Shown: positions 50,969-59,862, numbered from the stretch's first letter. The stretch is DNA of 64,000 nucleotides from Bathymodiolus japonicus methanotrophic gill symbiont (GCF_019721995.1 NZ_BLYC01000014.1:31866-95865); one strand, 5' to 3'. A program made the numbers and translations. Notes: generated by a model not told the origin, from the sequence alone.

Positions 50969-52135
50969 ATGGCTGGTCGTAACCACCTATACATTCCTGG
51001 TCCAACTAACTCCCCACATGAAGTATTAAGTGCCATGCACCTTCCTATGGAAGATCACCGTGCACCGACTTTCCCGCTGTTACTTAAGCCGGTTTTAGAA
51101 GACTTAAAAAAGGTTTTTAGAACAGAAACAGGCCAGGCTTTTATCTTCCCTGCAACAGGTACAGCAGGCTGGGAAATTGCATTAACCAATACGTTAAACC
51201 CGGGCGATAAAGTGCTTATCTATCGCTTTGGCCAATTCAGTCATTTATGGATGAACATGGCACAGCGTCTAGGTCTGGATGTTGAAATGCATGAAGTTGA
51301 GTGGGGCAAAGGCATTCCGTTAGATGACATAGAGGCACGCTTAAAGGCAGATAATACGCACGAAATTAAAGCAGTCCTGGCCACCCATAATGAAACAGCA
51401 ACCGGTGTAACCAGTGATATTGCAGGCGTACGTAAAGCAATGGACGCTGCAAATCACCCTGCGCTATTATTTGTTGATGGCGTAAGTTCAATTGCAAGCC
51501 TTGATTTCCGTATGGATGAATGGGGCATAGATGGCGCAATCAGCGGCTCACAAAAAGGCTTTATGTTACCTGCAGGCCTAGCAATTCTTGCGTTTAGTCA
51601 AAAAGCGCTGGCGCTGACCGAAACAGCCACTTTCCCTCGCTGCTTCCTGGACCTTAAAGACCAAATGGCGCAAAATGCATTGGGGTATACTCCATACACC
51701 CCTTCTACTCCGATGATTCACGGCCTACGTGCTGCACTGGATTTACTACTAGAAGAAGGCATGGAAAATGTTTATGCGCGCCACCATCGTTTAGCCGAGG
51801 GTACGCGTAAAGCAATTGCAGCCTGGGGTTTAAAGCTTTGTGCACAGCCTGGCTTTGAATCAGATACTGTGTCAGCTATCGTTGTACCTGAAGATAAAGA
51901 TGCCCGCGACGTGATTGCCACCGCCTTTGATAAGTACGATATTTCCTTAGGCGCGGGCTTAACAGAAGTTATGGGCAAAGTATTCCGTATTGGCCATATC
52001 GGTGATATGAATGACGTCTCTATGCTAGGCGCTATTGCCGGCGTGGAAATGGCATTACTGGATAATGGCTTTGACCTTGTTCCCGGTAGCGGAGTTGCTG
52101 CAGCAATCGAATATTATCGTTCAACGGCTGCCTAA
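50969..52135 (+). CDS. sga: Serine-glyoxylate aminotransferase
   Basis: PLP enzyme that moves the amino group from serine to glyoxylate, giving hydroxypyruvate and glycine; a step of serine-cycle C1 metabolism. 388 aa from ATG at 50969 (MAGRNHLYIPGPTNSP) with AAGAGG upstream; an earlier ATG at 50924 is less likely. Motifs: FIFPATGTAGWE, FVDGVSSIASLDFRMDEWGID and the PLP-lysine motif SGSQKGFM. Intact and alone. It supports a methylotrophic lifestyle together with formate dehydrogenase. Confidence 0.9.
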   Translation: MAGRNHLYIPGPTNSPHEVLSAMHLPMEDHRAPTFPLLLKPVLEDLKKVFRTETGQAFIFPATGTAGWEIALTNTLNPGDKVLIYRFGQFSHLWMNMAQRLGLDVEMHEVEWGKGIPLDDIEARLKADNTHEIKAVLATHNETATGVTSDIAGVRKAMDAANHPALLFVDGVSSIASLDFRMDEWGIDGAISGSQKGFMLPAGLAILAFSQKALALTETATFPRCFLDLKDQMAQNALGYTPYTPSTPMIHGLRAALDLLLEEGMENVYARHHRLAEGTRKAIAAWGLKLCAQPGFESDTVSAIVVPEDKDARDVIATAFDKYDISLGAGLTEVMGKVFRIGHIGDMNDVSMLGAIAGVEMALLDNGFDLVPGSGVAAAIEYYRSTAA

Positions 52136-52209
52136 TACTTCTTCCTGATTACGTACAAGGCTCAGCCAACATGACTAAAATATTTAATATCACTACTTTA
52201 TAAAAACAT

Positions 52210-52292
52210 GCTCGTCATTCCCGAAGTCTTTTATCGGGAATCTATTGCTTAGTCCTATAGATTCCTGCTAACAACATGCAGGAATGGCGAGC
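52210..52292. repeat. Intergenic inverted repeat
   Basis: GCTCGTCATTCC at the left and GGAATGGCGAGC at the right, with a second inner pair (GGGAATCTAT / ATAGATTCC). It lies between sga and a ZT-B; it could be an sga terminator region or a short dispersed repeat seen once here. Confidence 0.55.
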
Positions 52293-52445
52293 GTATTTGA
52301 ATATGGCTGAGGGTTATGGGTAATCAGGCACTTCTTCATTATAGTTACGCAAAGCAACGCGCTCTGAATGAATTGAGCACACCGCCACTCAGGTGCAGGT
52401 TTTTATTCGTATTCAAGGCGTAGAAACTGGCGCATAGCCAGCTAT

Positions 52446-52725
52446 CGCTGAAAATCATGGAAACGGAGCTTAGCGAAGTGGTGATTTTTAGTCCCTGATA
52501 GGCGACAGGGCAATTCGCTGATTCGACGTGTGCTAGCAGCACGCGAGAGGAGCAAGAATTGCATTCCGAATAGCCGTCCAGCCAGTGAGGTAGTAATGAC
52601 GAAGCGGCTTTTGTGCGTAGTCGTTGCGGACGCAGGGCGTTCAGGGCATCTCCCATCCGCTGCGTAGGTGAACGAATTATGGCGACAGGAGTCCCGGAAT
52701 TTCGTGAGGTAGCATGGCGCGCCTG
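52446..52725 (-). mobile_element. ZT-B upstream of the desaturase gene
   Basis: A full 280-bp element. The unique DNA either side (52293-52445, 52726-52852) has no gene I can support. Confidence 0.87.
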
Positions 52726-52852
52726 GTAAAGTGACTACAATACAGAAGACGGATAACGAGACAAGCCAGTTGTTTAAGTTATTCTTGCATAATGATAATG
52801 GAGTGATACCTTTTTTCTGGCTAGCCCTTAGCTGAGCAGAACACATAAAAAT

Positions 52853-53986
52853 ATGAGTTTAAAAAGTTACCAAAACGTAGACAGAGAAGCACTTGCTAAA
52901 GATCTAGATGAGATTCATAAAGAAGTATTAGCCCGCGTTTGTGAGCAGGACTTTAAGCATTTAAAAAAGATGGAGCGATGGGGACAGCTATGTTCGCTAC
53001 TGGGCTACGGCACGGCCTGGATTTTCCCTAATCCTATTTCAGCGTTATTAATCAGCCAGGGCAGCTTTACCCGCTGGACACAAATGACGCATCCCATCGT
53101 GCATAAAGGCTATGATAAAATTGCCAATATTCCCGCCAGTTATACCAGTACGAAATTTGCCCAGGGATGGCGGCGCTTTATTGATTGGCCAGACTGGATC
53201 ACCCCTGCAGGCTGGCATCAAGAGCACGACATCCTGCATCATTATAATCTTGGTGAAAAACGCGACCCTGACCATTTACAACACAATATGCAATGGTTAA
53301 GACAGTCTAATACTCCTATGGGCTTACGTTATGCCATCGTTGCCTTGTTTACGACGAGTTGGAAAATCCTGTATTACACACCCCGCACACATAAAGAATT
53401 ACGTATTAGTCAGGCTAGGAAAAAGCGAGAAGTGTTACCGGCAATGACCCGGATACAGGCATGGAGCCCATTTAGTCAACAAGGCCGTGCATTATGGCTA
53501 GAAAGTATTTTGCCATATATTGGTTTTCGCTTTATTTTGTTGCCCTTGTTATTTTTACCGCTAGGTACTTTTGCAGCAAGCAGCGTCTTACTAACATCGT
53601 TGTTAGCGGAGGCCTTTACCAATATGCATTCATTCCTGGTTATTGTCCCTAACCACGCTGGTGATGATGTGATGATGTTTGAAGACAAAGGCAAAGGGCG
53701 CGGGGAATTCTTTCTGCGTCAAATTCTCGGTTCAGTGAATTACCCTACTGGGTCAGACTTTAATGACTTTTTTTATGGCTGGTTAAATTACCAGATAGAG
53801 CATCACTTATGGCCGGATATTCCTTTAAACCAGTATCAATATGTACAACCAAAAGTTGTCGAGGTATGTAAAAAACATGGCATACCGTATCGTCAGGATT
53901 CGGTATTTAAGAGATTACGCAAGGCCGTAGATATTATGGTCGGACGGACGTCTATGCTAATACCAATGACGCACGCAAATGGATAA
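52853..53986 (+). CDS. Membrane fatty acid desaturase family protein
   Basis: Di-iron membrane desaturase, 377 aa. Histidine boxes: HPIVHK near residue 82, HQEHDILHHYN near residue 122 and QIEHHLWPDIP near residue 312. Hydrophobic segments near residues 45-65, 160-175 and 220-260. Likely introduces a double bond into membrane lipid acyl chains; regiospecificity cannot be read. Intact, followed by a run of nine G and a terminator hairpin. Confidence 0.85.
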   Translation: MSLKSYQNVDREALAKDLDEIHKEVLARVCEQDFKHLKKMERWGQLCSLLGYGTAWIFPNPISALLISQGSFTRWTQMTHPIVHKGYDKIANIPASYTSTKFAQGWRRFIDWPDWITPAGWHQEHDILHHYNLGEKRDPDHLQHNMQWLRQSNTPMGLRYAIVALFTTSWKILYYTPRTHKELRISQARKKREVLPAMTRIQAWSPFSQQGRALWLESILPYIGFRFILLPLLFLPLGTFAASSVLLTSLLAEAFTNMHSFLVIVPNHAGDDVMMFEDKGKGRGEFFLRQILGSVNYPTGSDFNDFFYGWLNYQIEHHLWPDIPLNQYQYVQPKVVEVCKKHGIPYRQDSVFKRLRKAVDIMVGRTSMLIPMTHANG

Positions 53987-54039
53987 AATGTGCATTAAGA
54001 AGGCAAGGGGGGGGGTGACCCACTCTGTAAGCGGAAATA

Positions 54040-54072
54040 TAACTACCAGTTGCATTAAAAACTGGTAGTTAA
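54040..54072. terminator. Bidirectional terminator hairpin
   Basis: AACTACCAGTT (54041-54051) pairs perfectly with AACTGGTAGTT (54060-54070). It lies between the convergent desaturase and small secreted-protein genes. Confidence 0.75.
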
Positions 54073-54092
54073 TTCGCTAATGGAAGTGTGAT

Positions 54093-54458
54093 TTAAAAGC
54101 CGCGCTTAACGATCTTGCACTGAACTTTTACATTCGCCATATAGCAACGGTATTTTTCCTTACCTTCGTATTCGCCCTCACAAGCTTCACAAACTAATTC
54201 CCCATCATCCAGAACCTTATCCCGACCCCAGCCATAAGCAATATTCTGGCACATTATTTTGGTATATTTTTTAAAGCGATAACTCCCTGGAATAGTCTGT
54301 TTTTCTGCTTTAGCTTTGTCTTTACAGCCCGCTGTTGCTTTGATGTCTCCAGTAACAGTTTTCTTCACCCAATCCCCTTCACGACCTTCACTCGCTGCGA
54401 ATAGTTGACCGGAAAAAACGAATAGTAAAGCAAATAAAAAGAACACATTAAATTTCAT
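54093..54458 (-). CDS. Small secreted cysteine-containing protein, unknown family
   Basis: 121 aa with a signal peptide ending at FSGQLFAA. The mature part has six cysteines (AGCKDK, IMCQN, LVCEACEGEY, YRCYMANVKVQCK), so disulfide bonds or metal binding in the periplasm are plausible. I do not recognise the family. GAGGTG upstream serves as a ribosome-binding site. Confidence 0.7.
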   Translation of the reverse strand: MKFNVFFLFALLFVFSGQLFAASEGREGDWVKKTVTGDIKATAGCKDKAKAEKQTIPGSYRFKKYTKIMCQNIAYGWGRDKVLDDGELVCEACEGEYEGKEKYRCYMANVKVQCKIVKRGF

Positions 54459-54670
54459 AGTTTTTCACCTCTTTTTCATTATTATTTTTAAGTTTATTAT
54501 CTTATCACTGTCATCACCAGAATGAAATTAACTACCACGCTTATAAAACGTGGTTTAAATTCGACCTAAAAGGCCGTTCTCAGCAAAACCCCTTTGTACA
54601 TTTAATTCGATAACTTCACATCCAGCTCTCTCTGTATGAGCATAAATGCTTTGATAAACATACTTACCAA

Positions 54671-54719
54671 CTGAAGTTTCCCAATAATTTTACCATAAAT
54701 AATTATTGGGAAACTTCAG
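54671..54719. mobile_element. Minimal MITE-E: 49 bp, only the two ends
   Basis: CTGAAGTTTCCCAATAAT...ATTATTGGGAAACTTCAG, a near-perfect palindrome left after loss of the MITE-E middle. Confidence 0.85.
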
Positions 54720-54770
54720 TAGAAGAATTGCTCCACCCCTATCAATATTCCCACGCTAACAGCACCCGAT

Positions 54771-54986
54771 TCAGCTCGCCATAGCTAACTCATATTCATC
54801 CAGCTGCATCAGATAAGGTTCTGGTCGATATGTTTTCTGGCAGGCAAAGGGCTCTGACTTTAAACTGATTAAATCAATAACATCCTGGCTTATTTCAGCA
54901 TCCACTCCAAGGTATTCATCATCATTCGACTGTTTTCCCATGACTAACTTTTGTAAATAATAGCTTGCATGCATCGATATTTTCAC
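54771..54986 (-). CDS. Small hypothetical protein (71 aa)
   Basis: Starts with GTG at 54986 or ATG at 54974 (MHASYYLQKLVMGK). Acidic, no signal peptide or membrane segment, ending DEYELAMAS. No family recognised; it could be spurious. Confidence 0.4.
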   Translation of the reverse strand: MKISMHASYYLQKLVMGKQSNDDEYLGVDAEISQDVIDLISLKSEPFACQKTYRPEPYLMQLDEYELAMAS

Positions 54987-55611
54987 TTTGTAAAATGCTT
55001 ATCATGCATGTCGTTTGTTAAAGGAATATGACAGCCCAGAATTTTTATCAGGTTTTTTCATCCATACTCACTTATGTCGCTAACAGACGACTCTTAATTA
55101 GGGTGACTAGTTGTGATTCTATGGTATAGTTATAGCGGTCATCTGCATAATAAAACCTCGCTCACAGTGCAATATTGCACTGAATCACTGGGCTTAACCC
55201 TCACAAACATTCGCTATATCACGACGCAAAAATTTAAAATAATAATTGGCTACTTAACAAAAAATTATTAGAATTACCTTGCCGCTGATTGAAACACCCC
55301 ACTCCCTTGATTTGTTGGTGAAATTTCACAAAACCAGACATAAAATATTTCTTGGCATCAAAACTGCTTTGTAAGAAATAATATTAATTAATATTCATAC
55401 GGCGCCCACTAAATAAAATTAACTACGCTTACCATTCAGTTAACTGGTTTCATAGTTTTTCAACTTTAAGGGATGTTGTACTCATTGTTGATTCCTTGTC
55501 CTGCCAAAAACCAGGAATTGAAATATTTACCCTGCAGTTTATATTAATTTTTATTTACCAACCTGGCAGTTCGCTGCCAGATATAACTGTTCATTAACTT
55601 AAGGAAATACC
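54987..55611. other. 625-bp stretch without a recognisable gene
   Basis: AT-rich, stops in all frames. The only notable structure is a perfect 18-bp palindrome, CAGTGCAATATTGCACTG, at 55165-55182, which could be a regulator-binding site. Confidence 0.5.
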
Positions 55612-55920
55612 ATGTTTAAAAAAATAATCTTCGCGAGTCTTTTCATCTTTAGCACACAAAATGCAATGGCATTGGGTCTAGAGGACGTCAATAACGCTGC
55701 AAACAGTGCAAATGCAGCTGCTGATACAGCAGGTCAGGTCTCTGAGCAAGCAGCAAAGGTAGACGGAAAGTCGGTCACCGATATGGCTAAAGACGTAGCA
55801 ACTGAAAGTGCGTCAGGTGGTGTTGACGGCGCGATAAGCGGTGCAGTAACTGGATCTATTGTTGATGGTGGTACTGATGGCGCTATTAAAGGAGCAAAAT
55901 CTGGATTGAATAAATTATAA
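55612..55920 (+). CDS. Small secreted Ala/Gly-rich protein
   Basis: 102 aa with a signal peptide (MFKKIIFASLFIFSTQNAMA) and a low-complexity mature part: NAANSANAAADTAGQ then glycine repeats GGVDGAISGAVTGSIVDGGTDGA. TAAGGAA precedes the ATG. No cysteines. Resembles small exported glycine-zipper proteins of unknown function. No neighbour suggests a role. Confidence 0.65.
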   Translation: MFKKIIFASLFIFSTQNAMALGLEDVNNAANSANAAADTAGQVSEQAAKVDGKSVTDMAKDVATESASGGVDGAISGAVTGSIVDGGTDGAIKGAKSGLNKL

Positions 55921-55935
55921 AGGTCAGTAGATAAA

Positions 55936-55960
55936 CTGAAGTTTCCCAATAATTATTTAT
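55936..55960 (+). mobile_element. MITE-E end fragment
   Basis: 25 bp starting CTGAAGTTTCCCAATAATT, truncated by the IS30 end. Confidence 0.65.
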
Positions 55961-56056
55961 GCCTGAATTCGTATAATAAGTGCATAACCCTCTGCAAGTA
56001 TTGGCTAGACTAACACCTGTTGAATTAAGACAAGACATAGGTGTAAAGTAAACAGC

Positions 56057-56316
56057 CGCTGTCAGCCCCGGACGGGCTGATAGTCTCCAGAAGGCGCAGG
56101 GAAATTTGCCAATCCGAAGTGCGCGATAGCGCGCGAGGGAGGCTAAAATTTTATCCCGAATAGCCGTAGAGCCATTTGTGGTAGCCATGACTGAGCTGCT
56201 TTGTGCTCAGTCTGTGGCGGACGCAGGGCGGCTGGAGCATCTCCTATTCGCTGCGTAGGTGAACGAATTACGGTGACAGGAGTCCCGGAATTTCGTGAGG
56301 TAGCATGGCGCGCCTG
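56057..56316 (-). mobile_element. ZT-A copy 9 in IS30 leader
   Basis: 260 bp. The other IS30 copy gives the empty site AACAGCTACC; no duplication. Confidence 0.88.
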
Positions 56317-56320
56317 TACC

Positions 56321-56474
56321 ACTCGATGTTCAAGTTTTTTAACTGATTGATTTTATTGATAATTCTACTGACAAAGAAAGCATCAACATCATTGTAAATC
56401 AATCACTTATAAAACAAAGCCGGAAAAATTTACTTTTCTTAGCCCAGTTATAACTGAAAACTTGAACATCGAGT
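56321..56474 (+). mobile_element. MITE-D copy 5, duplication ACC
   Basis: 154 bp; ACC at 56318-56320 and 56475-56477. Confidence 0.9.
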
Positions 56475-56515
56475 ACCAAACAATTTACAGAGGCTACAAA
56501 TGAGCTATACACACC

Positions 56516-56699
56516 CGCTGAAAATCCTGGAAACGGAGCTTTAGCGAAGTGAAGATTTTTAGTCCGCGATAGCCGTAGGGCCGTTGTTTTTGTCGGAGTC
56601 TGAGCGTTAGCGAAGGTGGAGACAAAATAAAAGGCCCTACGGCTATCGCGGACTAAAAATCTTCACTTCGCTTAGGCTACGTTTCCCTGATTTTCAGCG
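56516..56699. mobile_element. ZT-C fold-back (two 3' ends head to head)
   Basis: The minus-oriented 3' part of ZT-C joins directly to a plus-oriented 3' part, giving CGCTGAAAATC at one end and GATTTTCAGCG at the other. The 184 bp is partly a giant hairpin. Confidence 0.8.
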
Positions 56700-57626
56700 A
56701 GTGCAAAAACACTAAAAACACTAAAAACACAAGCCATTCTCCTATACAGTGGACAACCGAGAAAAAATTATCAGCCATTCAAGCGACAGCTACCCTGAGC
56801 GAGCAAGAGTGTCATGAATATGTCGTACACGCGCGGCTTTATCAAAGCTGAACTTGAGTCCTGGAAGACCCATTTATTAAAGGATCAGAGCAAAACGTGA
56901 CGCAGAAAAAAAGACAGCTTCGTCATTACATTATCGCATCAAAGCTGTTTTGCGGCATCCGCCCAGCAACAGCAAAATACTTAACGCGACCACTCTGCCT
57001 CCGGCTGCCCCGATTCGTCCTCGTCACCTCGTTCCGACCCAACAAGGGGTCGGAACATAGGGACTCCAAATGACTTGACGCCGTTCGGATGGCCTCTATT
57101 TGTCTCCACTTCCAGCTGATACGACACAGTACCCTGAGCGAGCAAGAGGTACTGAATATTGTCGTACACGCGGGCTTTATAAAGCTGAACTTGAGTCCTG
57201 GAAGACCCATTTTATTAAAGGATCAGAGCAAAACGTGACGCAAGAAAAAACAGATAGAAACGTATTAAAACAATTACGTAGTGAAAACAAAAAATTAAAG
57301 AAAGAGCTTAATCGCAAAGAGAAAGCACTTGCAGAAACAGCGGCCTTATTGGTGCTTAGAAAAAAGCTGGATGCGCTCTGGGAGGAAAACGAGGACGCTT
57401 AATTCCTCACTCAGAGCGCGTAAATTATGTCACATGGATCAATGAAGCCATTGGACAAGGTGCCAGAAAGGGCAAAGCCTGTGATATTGTTGGTATCAGC
57501 ATTCGTACCTTACAAAACTGGCAAGTTAACGGAGGAGTAGAGGCCGATAGAAGGTCGGATGCCATACGCCCATCTCCTAAAACTCGATGTTCAAGTTTTT
57601 GATATTGAGAAGGTAAAATCAGGTAT

Positions 57627-57886
57627 CAGGCGCGCCATGCTACCTCACGAAATTCCGGGACTCCTGTCGCCGTAATTCGTTCACCTACGCAGCGAATAGG
57701 AGATGCTCCAGCCGCCCTGCGTCCGCCACAGACTGAGCACAAAGCAGCTCAGTCATGGCTACCACAAATGGCTCTACGGCTATTCGGGATAAAATTTTAG
57801 CCTCCCTCGCGCGCTATCGCGCACTTCGGATTGGCAAATTTCCCTGCGCCTTCTGGAGACTATCAGCCCGTCCGGGGCTGACAGCG
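57627..57886 (+). mobile_element. ZT-A copy 10
   Basis: 260 bp. The full IS at 22468-23999 gives the empty site CAGGTATTCTGAGG; no duplication. Confidence 0.9.
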
Positions 57887-58173
57887 TCTGAGGTTGTTGT
57901 AATTTTATCGGTGTAAGCCCATGTTAATGAATGCCCCAGCCACCTTTATCCAAAGCTATATTGACGATTTAAATAATGCGCTCAATCAGCTAAAACCCGG
58001 AGCCGCTTTGACACGGATTCAAGCCGCTTGGTTGGGCGCTTGTTTAACGGGCATACTGCTAATGAACTCTGTTTGCTGGGCTAAGTTTGAGCGAGCAAGC
58101 CTTGGAGATTGCAAAGTAGCCGCATTATCCTGGGTGTTTCGTAAAGCAAGTATACCCTGGGACTGGTTGCTAC

Positions 58174-58356
58174 CGCTGAAAATCATGGAAACGTAGCTTA
58201 GCGAAGTGTTGATTTTTAGTCCCTGATAGGCGACAGGGCAATTCGCTGATTCGACGTGTGCTAGCAGCACGCGAGAGGAGCAAGAATTGCATTCCGAATA
58301 GCCGTCCAGCCAGTGAGGTAGTAATGACGAAGCGGCTTTTGTGCGTAGTCGTTGCG
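58174..58356 (-). mobile_element. ZT-B fragment
   Basis: 183 bp from the 3' end; the 5' alpha end is lost. Confidence 0.85.
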
Positions 58357-58471
58357 TCATTGTTCTGCTGGGTGAAGGTAAGAGTTTGATGGCAATGGGA
58401 TGGAAAAACTTGAACATCGAGTAATAATAAATTAAGCGAATATGAGCAACTCGCTATTTTAATGACCTGTA

Positions 58472-58625
58472 ACTCGATGTTCAAGTTTTTTAACTGATTG
58501 ATTTTATTGATAATTTTACTGACAAAGAAAGCATCAACATCATTGTAAATCAATCACTTATAAAACAAAGCCGGAAAAATTTACTTTTCTTAGCCCAGTT
58601 ATAGCTGAAAACTTGAACATCGAGT
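58472..58625 (+). mobile_element. MITE-D copy 6, duplication GTA
   Basis: 154 bp; GTA at 58469-58471 and 58626-58628. Confidence 0.9.
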
Positions 58626-58751
58626 GTAATGAGGACGAGTATGCCAATTTACCACCGAGTCAAATCGTCCCTATCCTGGCAGACAAAGGCATCTACATTG
58701 CCTCCGAATCATCATTTTATCGAGTGTTGCATAAAGCAGAACAAGTCACAC

Positions 58752-59046
58752 TCGGGGAGTCGCTATTTTTGCGAAAGCTTGTTTTGGGCATCCCAGCCCA
58801 AGCAAGCAGCAAAAACTTAACGCGACCACTTATGCCTCCGGCGGCCCCGATTCGTCCTCGTCACCTCGTCCCGACCCAACAAGGGGTCGGAACATAGGCT
58901 CCAAATGACTTGACGCCGTGTCGGATGGCCTTTTATTTTGTCTCCACCTTCGCTAACGCTCAGACTCCGACAAAACAACGGCCCTACGGCTATCGCGGAC
59001 TAAAAATCATCACTTCGCTTAGGCTCCGTTTCCCTGATTTTCAGCG
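58752..59046 (+). mobile_element. ZT-C copy 10 in IS3 orfB
   Basis: 295 bp, sense. The flanks join in frame (QVT-HRGRA). Confidence 0.87.
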
Positions 59047-59062
59047 ATAGAGGGCGGGCTAA

Positions 59063-59342
59063 CAGGCGCGCCATGCTACCTCACGAAGTTCCGGGACTCC
59101 TGTCGCCATAATTCGTTCACCTACGCAGCGGATGGGAGATGCCCTGAACGCCCTGCGTCCGCAACAACTACGCACAAAAGCCGCTTCGTCATTACTACCT
59201 CACTGGCTGGACGGCTATTCGGAATGCAATTCTTGCTCCTCTCGCGTGCTGCTAGCACACGTCGAATCAGCGAATTGCCCTGTCGCCTATCAGGGACTAA
59301 AAATCACCACTTCGCTAAGCTACGTTTCCATGATTTTCAGCG
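59063..59342 (+). mobile_element. ZT-B copy 10 in IS3 orfB
   Basis: 280 bp, sense. Only 16 bp after the preceding ZT-C; the flanks join in frame (GRAK-ERKN). Confidence 0.88.
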
Positions 59343-59567
59343 AGAGCGCAAAAACACCTCCAAGCCAACGAGTTATATCGCAGAAAAAGCGAACCAGGTA
59401 TGGACGTGGGATATCAGCTACATGCCAACACCCATCGTGGGTCAGTTCTACTATTTATATATGATAGAGGACATTTATAGCCGAAAAATAGTCGGGCTGA
59501 AGTGTATGAACAAGAAAGTGGCGAAGATGCCGCTACACTACTTGAGCGTAGCCTATTAAAGGAAACA

Positions 59568-59862
59568 TGGGGAGTCGCTATTTTTGCGAAAGCTTGTTTT
59601 GGGCATCCCAGCCCAAGCAAGCAGCAAAAACTTAACGCGACCACTTATGCCTCCGGCGGCCCCGATTCGTCCTCGTCACCTCGTCCCCGACCCAACAAGG
59701 GGTCGGAACATAGGCTCCAAATGACTTGACGCCGTGTCGGATGGCCTTTTATTTTGTCTCCACCTTCGCTAACGCTCAGACTCCGACAAAACAACGGCCC
59801 TACGGCTATCGCGGACTAAAAATCTTCACTTCGCTAAAGCTCCGTTTCCAGGATTTTCAGCG
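59568..59862 (+). mobile_element. ZT-C copy 11
   Basis: 295 bp with a one-base shorter start (TGGGGAGTCGC) and one extra C inside. Confidence 0.85.

Larger units (their letters stand above)
55962..56515 (+). mobile_element. IS30 left-end fragment with nested ZT-A and MITE-D
   Basis: Terminus CCTGAATTC..., then the IS30 leader up to the first codons of the transposase (ATGAGCTATACACACC), where a ZT-C fold-back begins. It is the same IS30 type as at 43421. Confidence 0.8.
57582..58422 (+). mobile_element. Deleted copy of the MITE-D parent IS, carrying ZT-A and partial ZT-B
   Basis: Both termini (ACTCGATGTTCAAGTTTTT; AAAACTTGAACATCGAGT) present. Only the first about 85 codons of the transposase (57921-58173) and the last about 65 bp of the IS remain. 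Confidence 0.85.
56700..59567 (+). mobile_element. IS3-like element, second copy, with many nested insertions
   Basis: OrfA pieces at 56700-56911 and 57118-57402, separated by a degraded ZT-C-like stretch (about 56912-57117). OrfB runs 57399-57581, 58423-58471, 58629-58751, 59047-59062 and 59343-59567, interrupted by a remnant of the IS parent of MITE-D, by MITE-D, ZT-C and ZT-B. Joined, OrfB reads NNKLSEYEQLAILM, NLPPSQIVPILADKGIYIAS, VTHRGRAKERKNTSKPTSYI, QVWTWDISYMPTP (catalytic Asp), YSRKIVG. ZT-C follows at 59568. Confidence 0.82.

Noticed and set aside
52326..52846. A minus-strand gene across ZT-B upstream of the desaturase
   Set aside because: Unique parts join into an open frame, but the composition is not protein-like and I see no family or start signal.
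54007..54015. Run of nine G after the desaturase gene
   Set aside because: Notable in AT-rich DNA, but a single homopolymer next to a terminator has no supported function and may be a sequencing artefact.
1940..59862. ZT elements as group I or group II introns
   Set aside because: Flanking bases do not follow the U-before / G-at-end rule of group I or the GUGYG...AY ends of group II, and copies occur in both orientations and in intergenic DNA.
1940..59862. ZT elements as integron cassettes with attC sites
   Set aside because: No GTTRRRY core or paired R/L boxes at the ends, no integrase, and insertion sites are scattered rather than arrayed.
1940..59862. ZT elements as in-frame palindromic elements of the Rickettsia type
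   Set aside because: Lengths 260, 280 and 295 are not multiples of three and ZT-C has stops in all forward frames, so they do not keep the host frame open.
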